Shown piece after piece: positions 8,755-17,169 of a DNA stretch of 64,000 nucleotides; the stretch's first letter is position 1; each line of letters starts with the position of its first letter. Source of the DNA: Mycobacterium numidiamassiliense (GTDB taxonomy: Bacteria > Actinomycetota > Actinomycetes > Mycobacteriales > Mycobacteriaceae); NCBI RefSeq assembly GCF_900157365.1, contig NZ_FUEZ01000004.1, forward strand, positions 1,785,066-1,849,065, given 5' to 3'. The translations under genes and the position numbers were made by a program. A model generated the notes under the pieces. It was not told where the DNA came from and searched no databases. It worked only from the letters and a program-made list of their open reading frames with translations.

Positions 8755-9798
8755 ATGCGGTCCGACGAGGATGCAGCGGCGGGTTATCGGGAGTGGCTGG
8801 CCGCCGCTGAGCGGGCCGGCCAAAGAGTGTTGCGGGAGCCGCACGGCACGTACGTGTTATGGCGACGCGATGATGTACTCGCCGCCGTACGTGATGGCGA
8901 GGTTTTCGCCAGCCGGCAGGGCGAAGTGATGCCCGGCAATCCGCCCTTCGGGCCGTACCGGGAAATCCTGCTCGAGCTGTTCAATCCGGGCAGTTCGCTG
9001 GAAATGTTGAAACCCGTACGTGGAGTCATCGAAGAATGCGTCGGCGCCATTGCGACGAAGCTGGACCGCTGCGACGGTGCGCGTGTCGCTGACATCGTTT
9101 GGCGCGCAGCATTCGTAATGGTGTGCGGGCTGCCGTCGGACATTGCTCTGGAAACGGTCGGCGCGGAGCTGGTTGGGAAGATCCGCCAGGCGCCGCCGGG
9201 TGGCCCTGATGTGATCAGCCGCCTCGCCGCCGAACCGCTCACCAACGAAGAGATATTCGGGCTGATGGGGTCGGTGGCCCGGGGTTTGAGGTTCGCGTCG
9301 TTCCCCATGAAGGTCGGACTGGCGGTACTGGCGCGGAGGCCGATGCTTCAGCAGCAGCTACGCGAAAATCCACGCTGGCAAAGCAGTTTCATCGAGGAGC
9401 TGCTGCGGTTGGAGGGCGGGGCGAAGACCGTTTCACGAATCACGACTCGCAGTGTGACGATCGGCGGAACGACAATCCCAGCCGGGTCCCCCGTCGAGTT
9501 GTGTGTCGGACTGATTCACCGCGACGAGTCCGACGACTTGTCCGGTCACGACATGAAACTGGATGGCGCGCATCGGCATTGGAGTTTTGGGGGAGGTCCT
9601 TATCGGTGTCCGGCGTCGCACCTGGCGCGGGATCTACTGGGCGCCTTCTTTGAGGTCTGGCTTGCCGAGGTCCCGTTCTTCTGGTTCGACTGGAAAGGTG
9701 GCGATGTCCCCAAAGCGTGGCATCCCCGACCCTACGACCCGTCGTCGGGCGCGATTTTCGACGATTGGATTCCGAATTGTGTGCCGCTCAGGTGGTGA
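8755..9798 (+). CDS. Cytochrome P450-like protein with degenerate I helix
   Basis: Read from the ATG at 8755 (AGGA upstream) the product has 347 residues; a longer frame is open to 8596. P450 marks are the ExxR motif in EELLR (215-218) and the haem loop FGGGPYRCP with the proximal ligand Cys285. The I helix, after LTNEEIFGLM (about 162-171), should carry the A/G-G-x-D/E-T oxygen-activation motif; here the segment reads GSVARGLRFAS with no acidic-Thr pair. The residue after the ligand Cys is Pro rather than Gly-like residues, and the protein is about 50 residues shorter than usual. It could be a P450 with unusual chemistry or one losing activity. Flanking genes give no pathway. Confidence 0.75.
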   Translation: MRSDEDAAAGYREWLAAAERAGQRVLREPHGTYVLWRRDDVLAAVRDGEVFASRQGEVMPGNPPFGPYREILLELFNPGSSLEMLKPVRGVIEECVGAIATKLDRCDGARVADIVWRAAFVMVCGLPSDIALETVGAELVGKIRQAPPGGPDVISRLAAEPLTNEEIFGLMGSVARGLRFASFPMKVGLAVLARRPMLQQQLRENPRWQSSFIEELLRLEGGAKTVSRITTRSVTIGGTTIPAGSPVELCVGLIHRDESDDLSGHDMKLDGAHRHWSFGGGPYRCPASHLARDLLGAFFEVWLAEVPFFWFDWKGGDVPKAWHPRPYDPSSGAIFDDWIPNCVPLRW

Positions 9799-9866
9799 TC
9801 GCAGCGGCGAGTACGGACGGGGCGTCGTGAATCAGGCTGCCGGGTCAACGAATTGCCGTTGGGCGT

Positions 9867-11231
9867 CTAACTGACCGCAGCGGTTTCTGCCGCCATCACT
9901 TCGGACGCGGCGCGCTCACCGGAGCGGACCGCACCGTCGATCCAGCCGCACATGACGGCCGAGCTCTCGGTTCCGGCCCAGTGCACGCGACCGCAGGGCG
10001 GGCGCAGCGTGTAACCGAATTGGGTCAGCACGCCGGTGGGGGCGTGGCCGATCATCCCGCCACCGGAGTAGCGCTCGACCGTCCAGTTCTGCTCGTGCAA
10101 TTCCAGCGGTGTCTTGGCCTTGCTGCCGAACCGGTCGACGAGTTCGCCGATGAACACCGCTTTGCGCTCCGCCTCGTCCAGCTTGGTGAGGCGGCGCGCC
10201 GCGGGCCCTTCGGTGATGATGCACATGATCCCCGGGTCGGCGGTGTCTGTGCAGGCGTCGATGGTCAGGGTGGCGGGGGAGTTCGGCGAGGAGGACTGCC
10301 CGGAGAATCCGTCCGCCCGCCAGAAGGGCTCGTCGTAGATGACCGAGACCTTGATGACCGCGCCGCTTGGCATGCGCTGGTGCAGAAATGCCCGATCAAC
10401 GGGGAGCGCCGGCTCGTAGACGATGGAGGTGGCGATCGCCAGCGGGATCGCCACGATGACCCGCCGGGCCCGCACGGTCACATCCGCCGCGCTGACCGTC
10501 ACGCCATCCGCGTCCTGACTGATCTGCTGCACCGGTTGCGAAAGATGAAGTGCGTCAACAAGTTCGGCGGCCATCGGGCGGTAGATGGCACCCATCCCGC
10601 CGACCGGCCGGGCATCCTGGGCGCCACCTTTGCCGCCGATGACGAAGCCGGGTCCGCCACCCGACCCCATCTGCGTCAGCATCCACAGCAGTGACGTCTC
10701 CGACGCCGCCGAGGTGTAGGTGCCGGCCAAGGCCATGTCCAGCATCTCGCGGGCCTGCTTGGAGAGGCTGTTCTTCTCGATCCATTCGGCCAGGCTGATC
10801 CGGTCCCACTCGTCGGCCTTCTTGGCCTCCCACGGCGATTCGCGCGGAACCGCCTTGCACATCTCTTCCAGGACGGTCAAACCGACGCCAAGGTTGGTCA
10901 CCGCCCAGGGGCTCATGCTCCACGGGATGGTGCCGCCGTAGCGGTGCTTCTTGCCGTCGACGATCATCATGGCGTCGCCGTCGTGGTTCTGCTTGTATTC
11001 CGGGACGCCGAACTCGTCCATCAGCGCGTGGATGCGGTCCTGTCCAGGGCCGACCCAGGCGCCGCCGCGGTCGATCCAGCTTCCGTCGTCACGGGTGACG
11101 GTGAATGTCCGGCCGCCCACCCGGTCGCGTGCCTCCAGCAAGGCCACCGATCGGCCCGCCTGCTTCAGCCGCAACGCGGCGGTCAGCCCCGCGAATCCCG
11201 CCCCGACCACGCAATAATCGACGTCCGCCAT
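9867..11231 (-). CDS. Flavin-containing amine oxidase (AofH-like)
   Basis: The 454-residue protein has the FAD dinucleotide-binding motif VVGAGFAGL at residues 8-16, the family segment LEARDRVGGRTFTV just after it, RGGAWVGPGQ, and the C-terminal flavin motif HWAGTESS followed by GWIDGAVRSGERAA. These define the monoamine oxidase/polyamine oxidase superfamily, which oxidises amines to imines with release of hydrogen peroxide. No signal peptide is present, so a cytoplasmic location is expected. The ATG has GAGGAG at a good distance upstream. A relative, AofH (Rv3170), occurs elsewhere in M. tuberculosis, so this copy is extra at this locus. Substrate unknown. Confidence 0.87.
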   Translation of the reverse strand: MADVDYCVVGAGFAGLTAALRLKQAGRSVALLEARDRVGGRTFTVTRDDGSWIDRGGAWVGPGQDRIHALMDEFGVPEYKQNHDGDAMMIVDGKKHRYGGTIPWSMSPWAVTNLGVGLTVLEEMCKAVPRESPWEAKKADEWDRISLAEWIEKNSLSKQAREMLDMALAGTYTSAASETSLLWMLTQMGSGGGPGFVIGGKGGAQDARPVGGMGAIYRPMAAELVDALHLSQPVQQISQDADGVTVSAADVTVRARRVIVAIPLAIATSIVYEPALPVDRAFLHQRMPSGAVIKVSVIYDEPFWRADGFSGQSSSPNSPATLTIDACTDTADPGIMCIITEGPAARRLTKLDEAERKAVFIGELVDRFGSKAKTPLELHEQNWTVERYSGGGMIGHAPTGVLTQFGYTLRPPCGRVHWAGTESSAVMCGWIDGAVRSGERAASEVMAAETAAVS

Positions 11232-11329
11232 GACCGGCTCCTCGCCCGCATCGGTGTGCCCAGCAGCAAACTACTCCGATTGCGACCGGGCGGCGCTGTG
11301 TTCGCCCGGATTTCACGACTGGTTCAGGG

Positions 11330-11684
11330 CTACGGCGCGATCGCCGGCGGGTACGGCAGTTCGGTGCTCGAGTGCGGGTCGACGCGCACGGGGTGGCCCA
11401 GATAGGGAAAGGCGCGTTGCGGGCAGGCGGGACGGTCGCAGATCTTGCAGCCGGCGCCGATCGGCACGATCGCCTCGGCGTCGTTGAGATCGATGCCTGC
11501 GGCATTTGGGCGATCTGGGTCAGGAATTGACCTGGCCGGGCAAGGGCGTGGTGGACGAGCCGCAGCGGGCAGTTGCACCTACGCGGGAGAACTGAAATGT
11601 ATTGGCGGACTAGCAATTTCGAAGCTCACCTCGAATCGCCGTGCGAGCTGGTCGATGTCATTCACTCGCGTTCAGGCAAGCCGG
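11330..11684 (-). pseudogene. prpR: Decayed PrpR/RamB-type regulator, C-terminal half in broken frames
   Basis: On the minus strand, pieces of the C-terminal part of the PrpR/RamB regulator family appear in order but in different frames: DIDQLARRFEVSFEIA (about 11660-11613), then SANTFQFSRVGA, then NCPLRLVHHALARPGQFLTQ (about 11574-11510), then GIDLNDAEAIVPIGAGCKIC and DRPACPQRAFPYLGHPV running to a stop at 11330. The first break loses the HRL...ISKRQ segment, the second is a one-base loss (GCAAC where GCNAAC is expected), and the third is a larger deletion before GIDLND. The DNA-binding N-terminus is missing. In M. tuberculosis the equivalent position holds intact prpR (Rv1129c) beside prpD and prpC of the methylcitrate cycle; neither enzyme gene is present in this window. 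Confidence 0.8.
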
Positions 11685-11912
11685 CTAGTCGCCCGGGCCG
11701 CCGTACTGCCAGACCAGGCTGTGGTCCCCGGTCATCGTCGGGTTGCACCACATCGTGCGGCCATTGGCGTCCTGCGTGGTGGCACGCAGCACAGTGCACG
11801 AATCGCCCGGCGAGGGAGCCTGGGCCCCGGCGGTACCCGGCCCGGCAATCCCCCCGATCGCCAAGGCGGCGACGACTGCCAGTGCTGATCTGCGAAACCG
11901 GCGTCGGTTCAT
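11685..11912 (-). CDS. Small secreted protein, unknown function
   Basis: A 75-residue protein with a clear Sec signal peptide: basic start MNRRRFRR, a hydrophobic run rich in Ala, Val and Ile, and a likely cleavage site near AGAQA (residues about 30-34). The mature part is about 40 residues with two Cys (CTVL and WCNP), so a single disulfide is plausible, plus a C-terminal WQYGGPGD. I chose the ATG at 11912 because GAGGAG lies nine bases upstream; the ATG at 11921 abuts that site and is unlikely. I do not recognise the family beyond a small mycobacterial exported type. It sits directly upstream of the prpR remnant. Confidence 0.7.
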   Translation of the reverse strand: MNRRRFRRSALAVVAALAIGGIAGPGTAGAQAPSPGDSCTVLRATTQDANGRTMWCNPTMTGDHSLVWQYGGPGD

Positions 11913-12049
11913 AGCGGGCATCTCCTCAGTGGCTACCGGGCAGCGCGCACGGTGAAAGGCCACTTCTTTCATCACGCTATCCGCCGCCCAAACAGCGAGC
12001 AAACGATATTGGGGTCACGGGGTTTTGGGTGGGGAATGCGACCGCATGC

Positions 12050-12065
12050 CTAGAACGCGTTCTAG
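12050..12065. promoter_or_regulatory. KstR-type operator, perfect 16-bp palindrome
   Basis: CTAGAACGCGTTCTAG is a perfect palindrome ending 10 bases before the ATG of the DUF3556 gene. Its central 14 bases fit the published KstR consensus TnnAACnnGTTnnA at every fixed position. KstR is the TetR-family repressor of mycobacterial cholesterol catabolism. The position, over or next to the likely promoter, suits repression. Little room remains for a Shine-Dalgarno site, so the transcript may be leaderless or nearly so. Confidence 0.75.
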
Positions 12066-12075
12066 TCTGTGCACC

Positions 12076-13833
12076 ATGGGATTTCTCCAGCCCGACTTGC
12101 CGCAGATCGACATCGAAGAGTGGAGCAAGGGCACCCGCAGCGAAAAGATCCGACCGATGGCCAAGCACTGGGCCGAGGTCGGCTTCGGCACGCCGGTGGT
12201 GATGCACCTGTTCTACGTCGGCAAAATCCTGCTGTACATCCTGTTCGCGTGGCTATTGGCGGTGCCGACCACTCGCGGGTTGGCGTTCACCGACGTGATG
12301 TCCTGGTACGCCGAGCCGATCGTGTTCGAGAAGGTTGTGCTCTACACCATGCTGTTCGAGGTAATCGGCCTCGGTTGTGGCTTCGGGCCGTTGAACAACC
12401 GGTTCAACCCGCCGATGGGCTCGATCCTGTACTGGCTGCGGCCCGACACCATCCGGCTGCCCCCGTGGCCCAGGCGCGTCCCGGCGACCAAGGGCACCGC
12501 CCGCACCCTGGTGGATGTCGCGCTGTATGGCCTGTTTTTGCTGGTGACCTTTCTGACGCTGTTCGCCGACGGCACCGGCCCGGTGCCGGGGCTGGCCACC
12601 CATGTTGGGTTGATACCCACGTGGCGGATCGTGCTGATCCTGGTGCTGCTCGGGGTGCTGGGGCTGCGCGACAAGGTGATTTTCCTGGCCGCCCGCGGTG
12701 AGGTCTACGCGTCTTTGGCGGTGACGTTCCTGTTCGGCGCGGACATGGTCGTCGCCGCCAAGCTGGTGTTCCTGGTCATCTGGATAGGCGCGGCGACCTC
12801 CAAGCTCAACAAGCACTTCCCGTTCGTGATGTCGACGATGATGTCCAACAATCCGCTGTTCCGGCCCCGGTTCATCAAGCGGGCATTCTTCGAGAAGTTC
12901 CCCGAGGACCTGCGGCCCGGGCGATTGTCGCGGGTGTTCGCCCACGTCAGCACCTTCGTCGAGATGTGTGTGCCCATCGCGCTATTCGTCGCGCACGGCG
13001 GCTGGTGGACCGCGGTGCCCGCGGCCATCATGGTGTTGTTCCATCTCGGGATCCTGACGGCCATTCCGATGGGGGTGCCCCTGGAGTGGAACGTGTTCAT
13101 GATCTTCGGCGTGCTGTCGCTGTTCGTCGGCCACGCGCATGCGGGCCTGACCGACCTGAAACACCCTGTGGCGGTGGGGATCTTCATCGCCTTCATCGCC
13201 AGCATCGTGATCGCCGGCAACCTGTTCCCGCGCAAGATCTCGTTCTTGCCGGGCATGCGCTATTACGCGGGCAACTGGGACACCACGCTGTGGTGCATCA
13301 AGCCGTCTGCGGACAAGAAGATCGCCCACAACATCGTCTCGATCGCCAGCATGCCCGCGGCCCAGCTGGAGAAGGTGTATGGCAAGGAGCGCGCTCAGAT
13401 CCCGATGTACCTCGGATATGCGTTCCGCGCCATGAACACTCACGGCCGGGCGCTGTTCACGCTGGCGCATCGGGCGATGGCCGGCGAGAACGAGGACGAC
13501 TACGTCCTCACGGACGGCGAACGCATTTGCAGCACCGCCATCGGCTGGAATTTCGGCGACGGACACATGCACAACGAGCAGCTGATCGCCGCGATGCAGC
13601 AGCGCTGCCGCTTCGCGCCCGGCGAGGTGCGCGTCGTCCTACTCGACGCACAGCCGATCCACAAGCAGACGCAGACCTACCGACTGGTGGACGCCGCGAC
13701 CGGCGAGTTCGAGCGCGGCATCGTCAAGGTGTCCGACATGGTGACCCGACAGCCCTGGGCCGACGACGTGCCGGTCCAGGTGCTGTCGGATGCTGCCGAA
13801 GAACCCGTCGAGCCGGAGGCTCCCCAGGCCTAA
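12076..13833 (+). CDS. DUF3556 polytopic membrane protein (Rv1132 type)
   Basis: A 585-residue protein with an N-terminal soluble start (PDLPQIDIEEW), about eight to nine hydrophobic helices between residues 40 and 400, and a soluble C-terminal domain of about 180 residues containing CIKPSADKKI, GWNFGDGHMH and a Glu/Pro-rich tail. This is the DUF3556 family, of unknown function. Position directly before a convergent metE matches Rv1132. The ATG at 12076 starts the family-like sequence MGFLQPDLPQ; the in-frame ATG at 12046 would place the operator palindrome inside the coding region. Its stop codon overlaps that of metE. The KstR-type site upstream suggests induction during sterol catabolism, which is inference. 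Confidence 0.85.
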   Translation: MGFLQPDLPQIDIEEWSKGTRSEKIRPMAKHWAEVGFGTPVVMHLFYVGKILLYILFAWLLAVPTTRGLAFTDVMSWYAEPIVFEKVVLYTMLFEVIGLGCGFGPLNNRFNPPMGSILYWLRPDTIRLPPWPRRVPATKGTARTLVDVALYGLFLLVTFLTLFADGTGPVPGLATHVGLIPTWRIVLILVLLGVLGLRDKVIFLAARGEVYASLAVTFLFGADMVVAAKLVFLVIWIGAATSKLNKHFPFVMSTMMSNNPLFRPRFIKRAFFEKFPEDLRPGRLSRVFAHVSTFVEMCVPIALFVAHGGWWTAVPAAIMVLFHLGILTAIPMGVPLEWNVFMIFGVLSLFVGHAHAGLTDLKHPVAVGIFIAFIASIVIAGNLFPRKISFLPGMRYYAGNWDTTLWCIKPSADKKIAHNIVSIASMPAAQLEKVYGKERAQIPMYLGYAFRAMNTHGRALFTLAHRAMAGENEDDYVLTDGERICSTAIGWNFGDGHMHNEQLIAAMQQRCRFAPGEVRVVLLDAQPIHKQTQTYRLVDAATGEFERGIVKVSDMVTRQPWADDVPVQVLSDAAEEPVEPEAPQA

Positions 13834-16100
13834 ACTCCCGCGCGGACTTCCTGCGCGGCGGCGACCATGTGCTGCAGCGACACCGTCACCTCGTCGGTCT
13901 TGCGGGTCTTCAGGCCGCAGTCCGGGTTGACCCACAACCGCCCCGCCGGAACGGCTTTGAGCGCCGCGCGCAGCGATGCGGCCATCTCGTCGGTGCTCGG
14001 CACCCGCGGCGAGTGGATGTCATAGACGCCCGGCCCGACGCTGTTGGCGAAGCCGACCGAGTTCAGGTCGTCGAGCACCTCCATGTGCGAGCGGGCCGCC
14101 TCGATGGACGTCACGTCGGCGTCCAGGTCGGCGATCGCCCCGATCACCTCGCCGAACTCCGAGTAACACAGGTGGGTGTGGATCTGCGTCGAGTCGTCGA
14201 CACCTGATGTTGCCAGCCGGAAAGACCCGACGGCCCAGCGCAGGTACTCGTCCTGCTCGGCGCGACGCAGCGGCAGCAGCTCGCGCAGCGCCGGCTCGTC
14301 GACCTGGATGACCGCGATGCCGGCGGCCTGCAGATCCACGGTCTCGTCGCGGATGGCCAGCGCCACCTGGTTGGCGGTGTCGGCCAGCGGCTGATCGTCG
14401 CGGACGAACGACCACGCCAGGATCGTTACCGGCCCGGTCAGCATGCCCTTGACCGGCTTGTCGGTGAGTGACTGCGCGTACGTGGCCCACTCCACCGTCA
14501 TCGGGTGCTGGCGGGTGACGTCACCGTAGAGAACGGGCGGGCGCACGCAGCGGCTGCCGTACGACTGCACCCAGCCGTTCTTGGTGGCGAAGAAGCCGTC
14601 CAACTGCTCGGCGAAGTACTGCACCATGTCGTTGCGTTCCGGCTCACCGTGCACCAGCACGTCGAGGCCGAGCTGCTCCTGCAGCGTGATGACGTCGGCG
14701 ACCTCGGCTTGCATCCGGCGCTTGTACTCGGCCTCGTCGATCTCACCGGAGACCAGTGCGGCGCGGGCCTTGCGGATCTCGACGGTCTGCGGGAACGACC
14801 CGATCGTGGTGGTCGGCAGCGGCGGCAGATGCAGCCGCTCCTCCTGGCTGGAGCGGCGGTCGGCCGCGTCGCCGCGGTGCGTGCCGGACGCGACGATGGA
14901 GTCGATGCGGGCCCGGATCGCGTCGTTGTGCAGCCGCGGGTCCTGCTTGCGGGAGGCGACGGCGGCGTTGGAGGCCGCGATCTCGTCGGCGACCGCCTCG
15001 AGTCCGCCGTGCAGGGCCCGGGCCAGTGTCACCACCTCGGCGACCTTCTCCTGCCCGAACGCCAGCCAACTGCGCAGCGTTTCGTCCAGGTCCGTCTCCG
15101 GCTCCAGCGAGTACGGCACGTGCAGCGTGGAGCACGACGTCGAGACCGCGACGTGGGCCGCCGAACCCAGCAGCGTCGCCAGCTTGCCCAGCGCCGCCTC
15201 CAGGTCGGTTCGCCAGATGTTGCGTCCGTCCACGACACCGGCCACCAGCGTCTTGCCGGACAGCTCGGGCACCGCCGCGATCGCGGTGTCGGCACCATAG
15301 ACGAGGTCGACACCGATCGCCTCGACGGGCGTGCGGGCCAGGCCCGCCAACGACGCGCCGGGGTCACCGAAATAGGTGGCCACGTAGATGGCGGGCCGGT
15401 TGGCCACCTTGCCCAGTGCGTTGTAGACCGCCTCGGCCAGCGCGGGCGCGTCGGGGGAGATGTCGGTCACCAGCGCGGGCTCGTCGAGCTGGACCCACTG
15501 CGCGCCGTTGTCGGCAAGCAGTGACAACAGCTCGGAGTAGATTCCCACCAGCTCCTGCAGCCGCTCGATCGGCGCGCCGCCCCCGTTGACGGCCTTGCTC
15601 AGCAGCAGGAAGCTGATCGGCCCGACGACGACCGGGCGGGCGGGAATGCCTTGCCCAAGAGCCTCTTTCAGCTCGGCGAGCACCTTTGCCGGGTTCAGCG
15701 AGAACGTCGTCGCGGGCTCGATCTCGGGAACGATGTAGTGGTAGTTGGTGTCGAACCACTTCGTCATTTCCAGCGGCGCGACGTCGGAGTTGCCGCGTGC
15801 CGCAGCGAAGTAGCGGTCCAGCTCGTCGGGAACCTGCGCGGCCCGGGCCGGCAGGGCGCCGAGCATGACCGCGGTGTCGAGCACCTGGTCGTAGTAGGAG
15901 AAAGTGTTCACCGGCACCGAGTCCAGCCCGGCGGCGGCCAGGGCGGCCCAGGTGTCGCGGCGCAGGGTGGCCGCGACGGACTCCAGGTCCGATCGGCTGG
16001 TGCGCCCGGCCCAGTAACCCTCGGTGGCGCGCTTGAGCTCACGCTTGGGGCCGATCCGCGGGGAGCCGACAATGGTTGCGGTAAATGGTTGGGGGGTCAC
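13830..16100 (-). CDS. metE: Cobalamin-independent methionine synthase
   Basis: MetE transfers the methyl group of 5-methyltetrahydropteroyl-triglutamate to homocysteine without B12. The 756-residue product opens with FTATIVGSPRIGPKRELK, the usual N-terminal barrel, and contains the second barrel from TTTIGSFPQT. Zinc and homocysteine residues lie in HTHLCYSEFGE and NPDCGLKTR, and both are intact. The start is a GTG at 16100, giving a length close to the 759 residues of the M. tuberculosis enzyme. The stop overlaps that of the DUF3556 gene on the other strand by three to four bases. Expression is expected to be switched off by cobalamin through the riboswitch in its leader. Confidence 0.96.
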   Translation of the reverse strand: MTPQPFTATIVGSPRIGPKRELKRATEGYWAGRTSRSDLESVAATLRRDTWAALAAAGLDSVPVNTFSYYDQVLDTAVMLGALPARAAQVPDELDRYFAAARGNSDVAPLEMTKWFDTNYHYIVPEIEPATTFSLNPAKVLAELKEALGQGIPARPVVVGPISFLLLSKAVNGGGAPIERLQELVGIYSELLSLLADNGAQWVQLDEPALVTDISPDAPALAEAVYNALGKVANRPAIYVATYFGDPGASLAGLARTPVEAIGVDLVYGADTAIAAVPELSGKTLVAGVVDGRNIWRTDLEAALGKLATLLGSAAHVAVSTSCSTLHVPYSLEPETDLDETLRSWLAFGQEKVAEVVTLARALHGGLEAVADEIAASNAAVASRKQDPRLHNDAIRARIDSIVASGTHRGDAADRRSSQEERLHLPPLPTTTIGSFPQTVEIRKARAALVSGEIDEAEYKRRMQAEVADVITLQEQLGLDVLVHGEPERNDMVQYFAEQLDGFFATKNGWVQSYGSRCVRPPVLYGDVTRQHPMTVEWATYAQSLTDKPVKGMLTGPVTILAWSFVRDDQPLADTANQVALAIRDETVDLQAAGIAVIQVDEPALRELLPLRRAEQDEYLRWAVGSFRLATSGVDDSTQIHTHLCYSEFGEVIGAIADLDADVTSIEAARSHMEVLDDLNSVGFANSVGPGVYDIHSPRVPSTDEMAASLRAALKAVPAGRLWVNPDCGLKTRKTDEVTVSLQHMVAAAQEVRAGV

Positions 16101-16269
16101 GGTTTCGTTCGTCCTTAAATCGACGGGGTGGTCACCGCCGGCGGACGTGCAGCCGATCCGGACGCGGTTCACACCTCTAGGTACATATAGGTACGTAAAC
16201 CGCAACGGCTGCAGCCAAACGCCCATTCCACGAGGCGATGAGCCGCCGGGCGCGGGTGCGCCCGGCGCA

Positions 16270-16450
16270 GCTGGCAGGTCTTCGGACTCGCAGGCGCGCA
16301 CCGGGTGGTGCTCCTACCGGCCGTCGCTTCCCAGTCGGGTGACCAGTGCTGTTAACGGCTTTCGTTCCTGCATACCGCTGCGGGACAGTCCCGGATTCTC
16401 ACCGGGTTCCCTCTTACGAAGCATGGCTAACATGTTTCGCTCGATACAGG
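16270..16450 (-). promoter_or_regulatory. Cobalamin (B12) riboswitch in the metE leader
   Basis: Read on the minus strand, the leader holds the conserved elements of a cobalamin riboswitch in order: a GGGAACCCGGTGAGAATCCG core, GGGACTGTCCCGCAGCGGT, the AGCACTGGTCACCCGACTGG segment, and the closing CGAGTCCGAAGACCTGCC. It lies about 170 bases upstream of the metE GTG, which leaves room for an expression platform. In mycobacteria this switch represses metE when B12 allows MetH to work. The outer boundaries are approximate. Confidence 0.93.
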
Positions 16451-16497
16451 CGCCGCGTGGTGCGGCGACTGCAAACCAGCTGCAAGCCGGAGTTTAG

Positions 16498-17139
16498 TCA
16501 GTCCGCAAGCGCTGACGCGATTGGGATGTCTCCGTTGTTGAATTCGATAGTCCGCCGGATGGTCGAGTCGTCGGCCAGGGCGGCTGCGGCGACGAGCGCG
16601 ACGTCGGCTCGCGAGACTTCGCCCTTGCCCTTCCCGAGCGCAATCTTGCCGGTGGCTGGCTCGAGGGTCAGCCGGCCGGGCCCCAGCACGGTCCAGGCCA
16701 GTTCGCTGGACCGCAGATACGCATCGGCGGCGGCTTTAGCCTCCGCATAGGCGAAGAACGAATCATCCTGCGCCACACCGTGATCCGGGCCAGCGCCGAA
16801 GTAGGAGACCATGACGAACCGCCCCACTCCCGCCTGGGCGGCGGCGTCGATGGTCCGGATCGCGGCATCCCGGTCGACGGCGTAGGTACGCTCCGGGTTG
16901 CCGCCGCCAGCTCCGGCGGAGAAAACGACGGCGTCATGCCCGGAGACCAGATCGGCCAGCGCGTCGGTGTCCAGACGTTCGATGTCGGCCACCACCGGGT
17001 CGGCACCCGTATCGGCGACATCGTCCGAGTGATCGGGGTTGCGGAACACCGAGGTGACCTCGTCGCCGCGCTCTGTCAGGATGCGGGCGAGCTGTAATGC
17101 GACCTTGCCGTGCCCGCCGATGAGGATGACCCGTGCCAT
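16498..17139 (-). CDS. NAD(P)-binding oxidoreductase (atypical SDR, NmrA/YwnB-like)
   Basis: The 213-residue protein has an N-terminal Rossmann motif (ILIGGHGKVALQLARIL) typical of the atypical short-chain dehydrogenases that bind NAD(P) with a flavin-reductase or NmrA-like fold. Other family marks are DAVVFSAGAGGGNPE at the start of the dinucleotide-binding crossover, VMVSYFGAG and a C-terminal IEFNNGDIPI. There is a Tyr in FFAYAEAKAAAD in the YxxxK position, so catalysis is possible. Its 3' end abuts the metE riboswitch leader on the same strand, but the two are unlikely to share a function. The start is the ATG at 17139. Confidence 0.8.
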   Translation of the reverse strand: MARVILIGGHGKVALQLARILTERGDEVTSVFRNPDHSDDVADTGADPVVADIERLDTDALADLVSGHDAVVFSAGAGGGNPERTYAVDRDAAIRTIDAAAQAGVGRFVMVSYFGAGPDHGVAQDDSFFAYAEAKAAADAYLRSSELAWTVLGPGRLTLEPATGKIALGKGKGEVSRADVALVAAAALADDSTIRRTIEFNNGDIPIASALAD

Positions 17140-17169
17140 GCCCCCGACGCTACGCGAGGCGTAAGTGGG

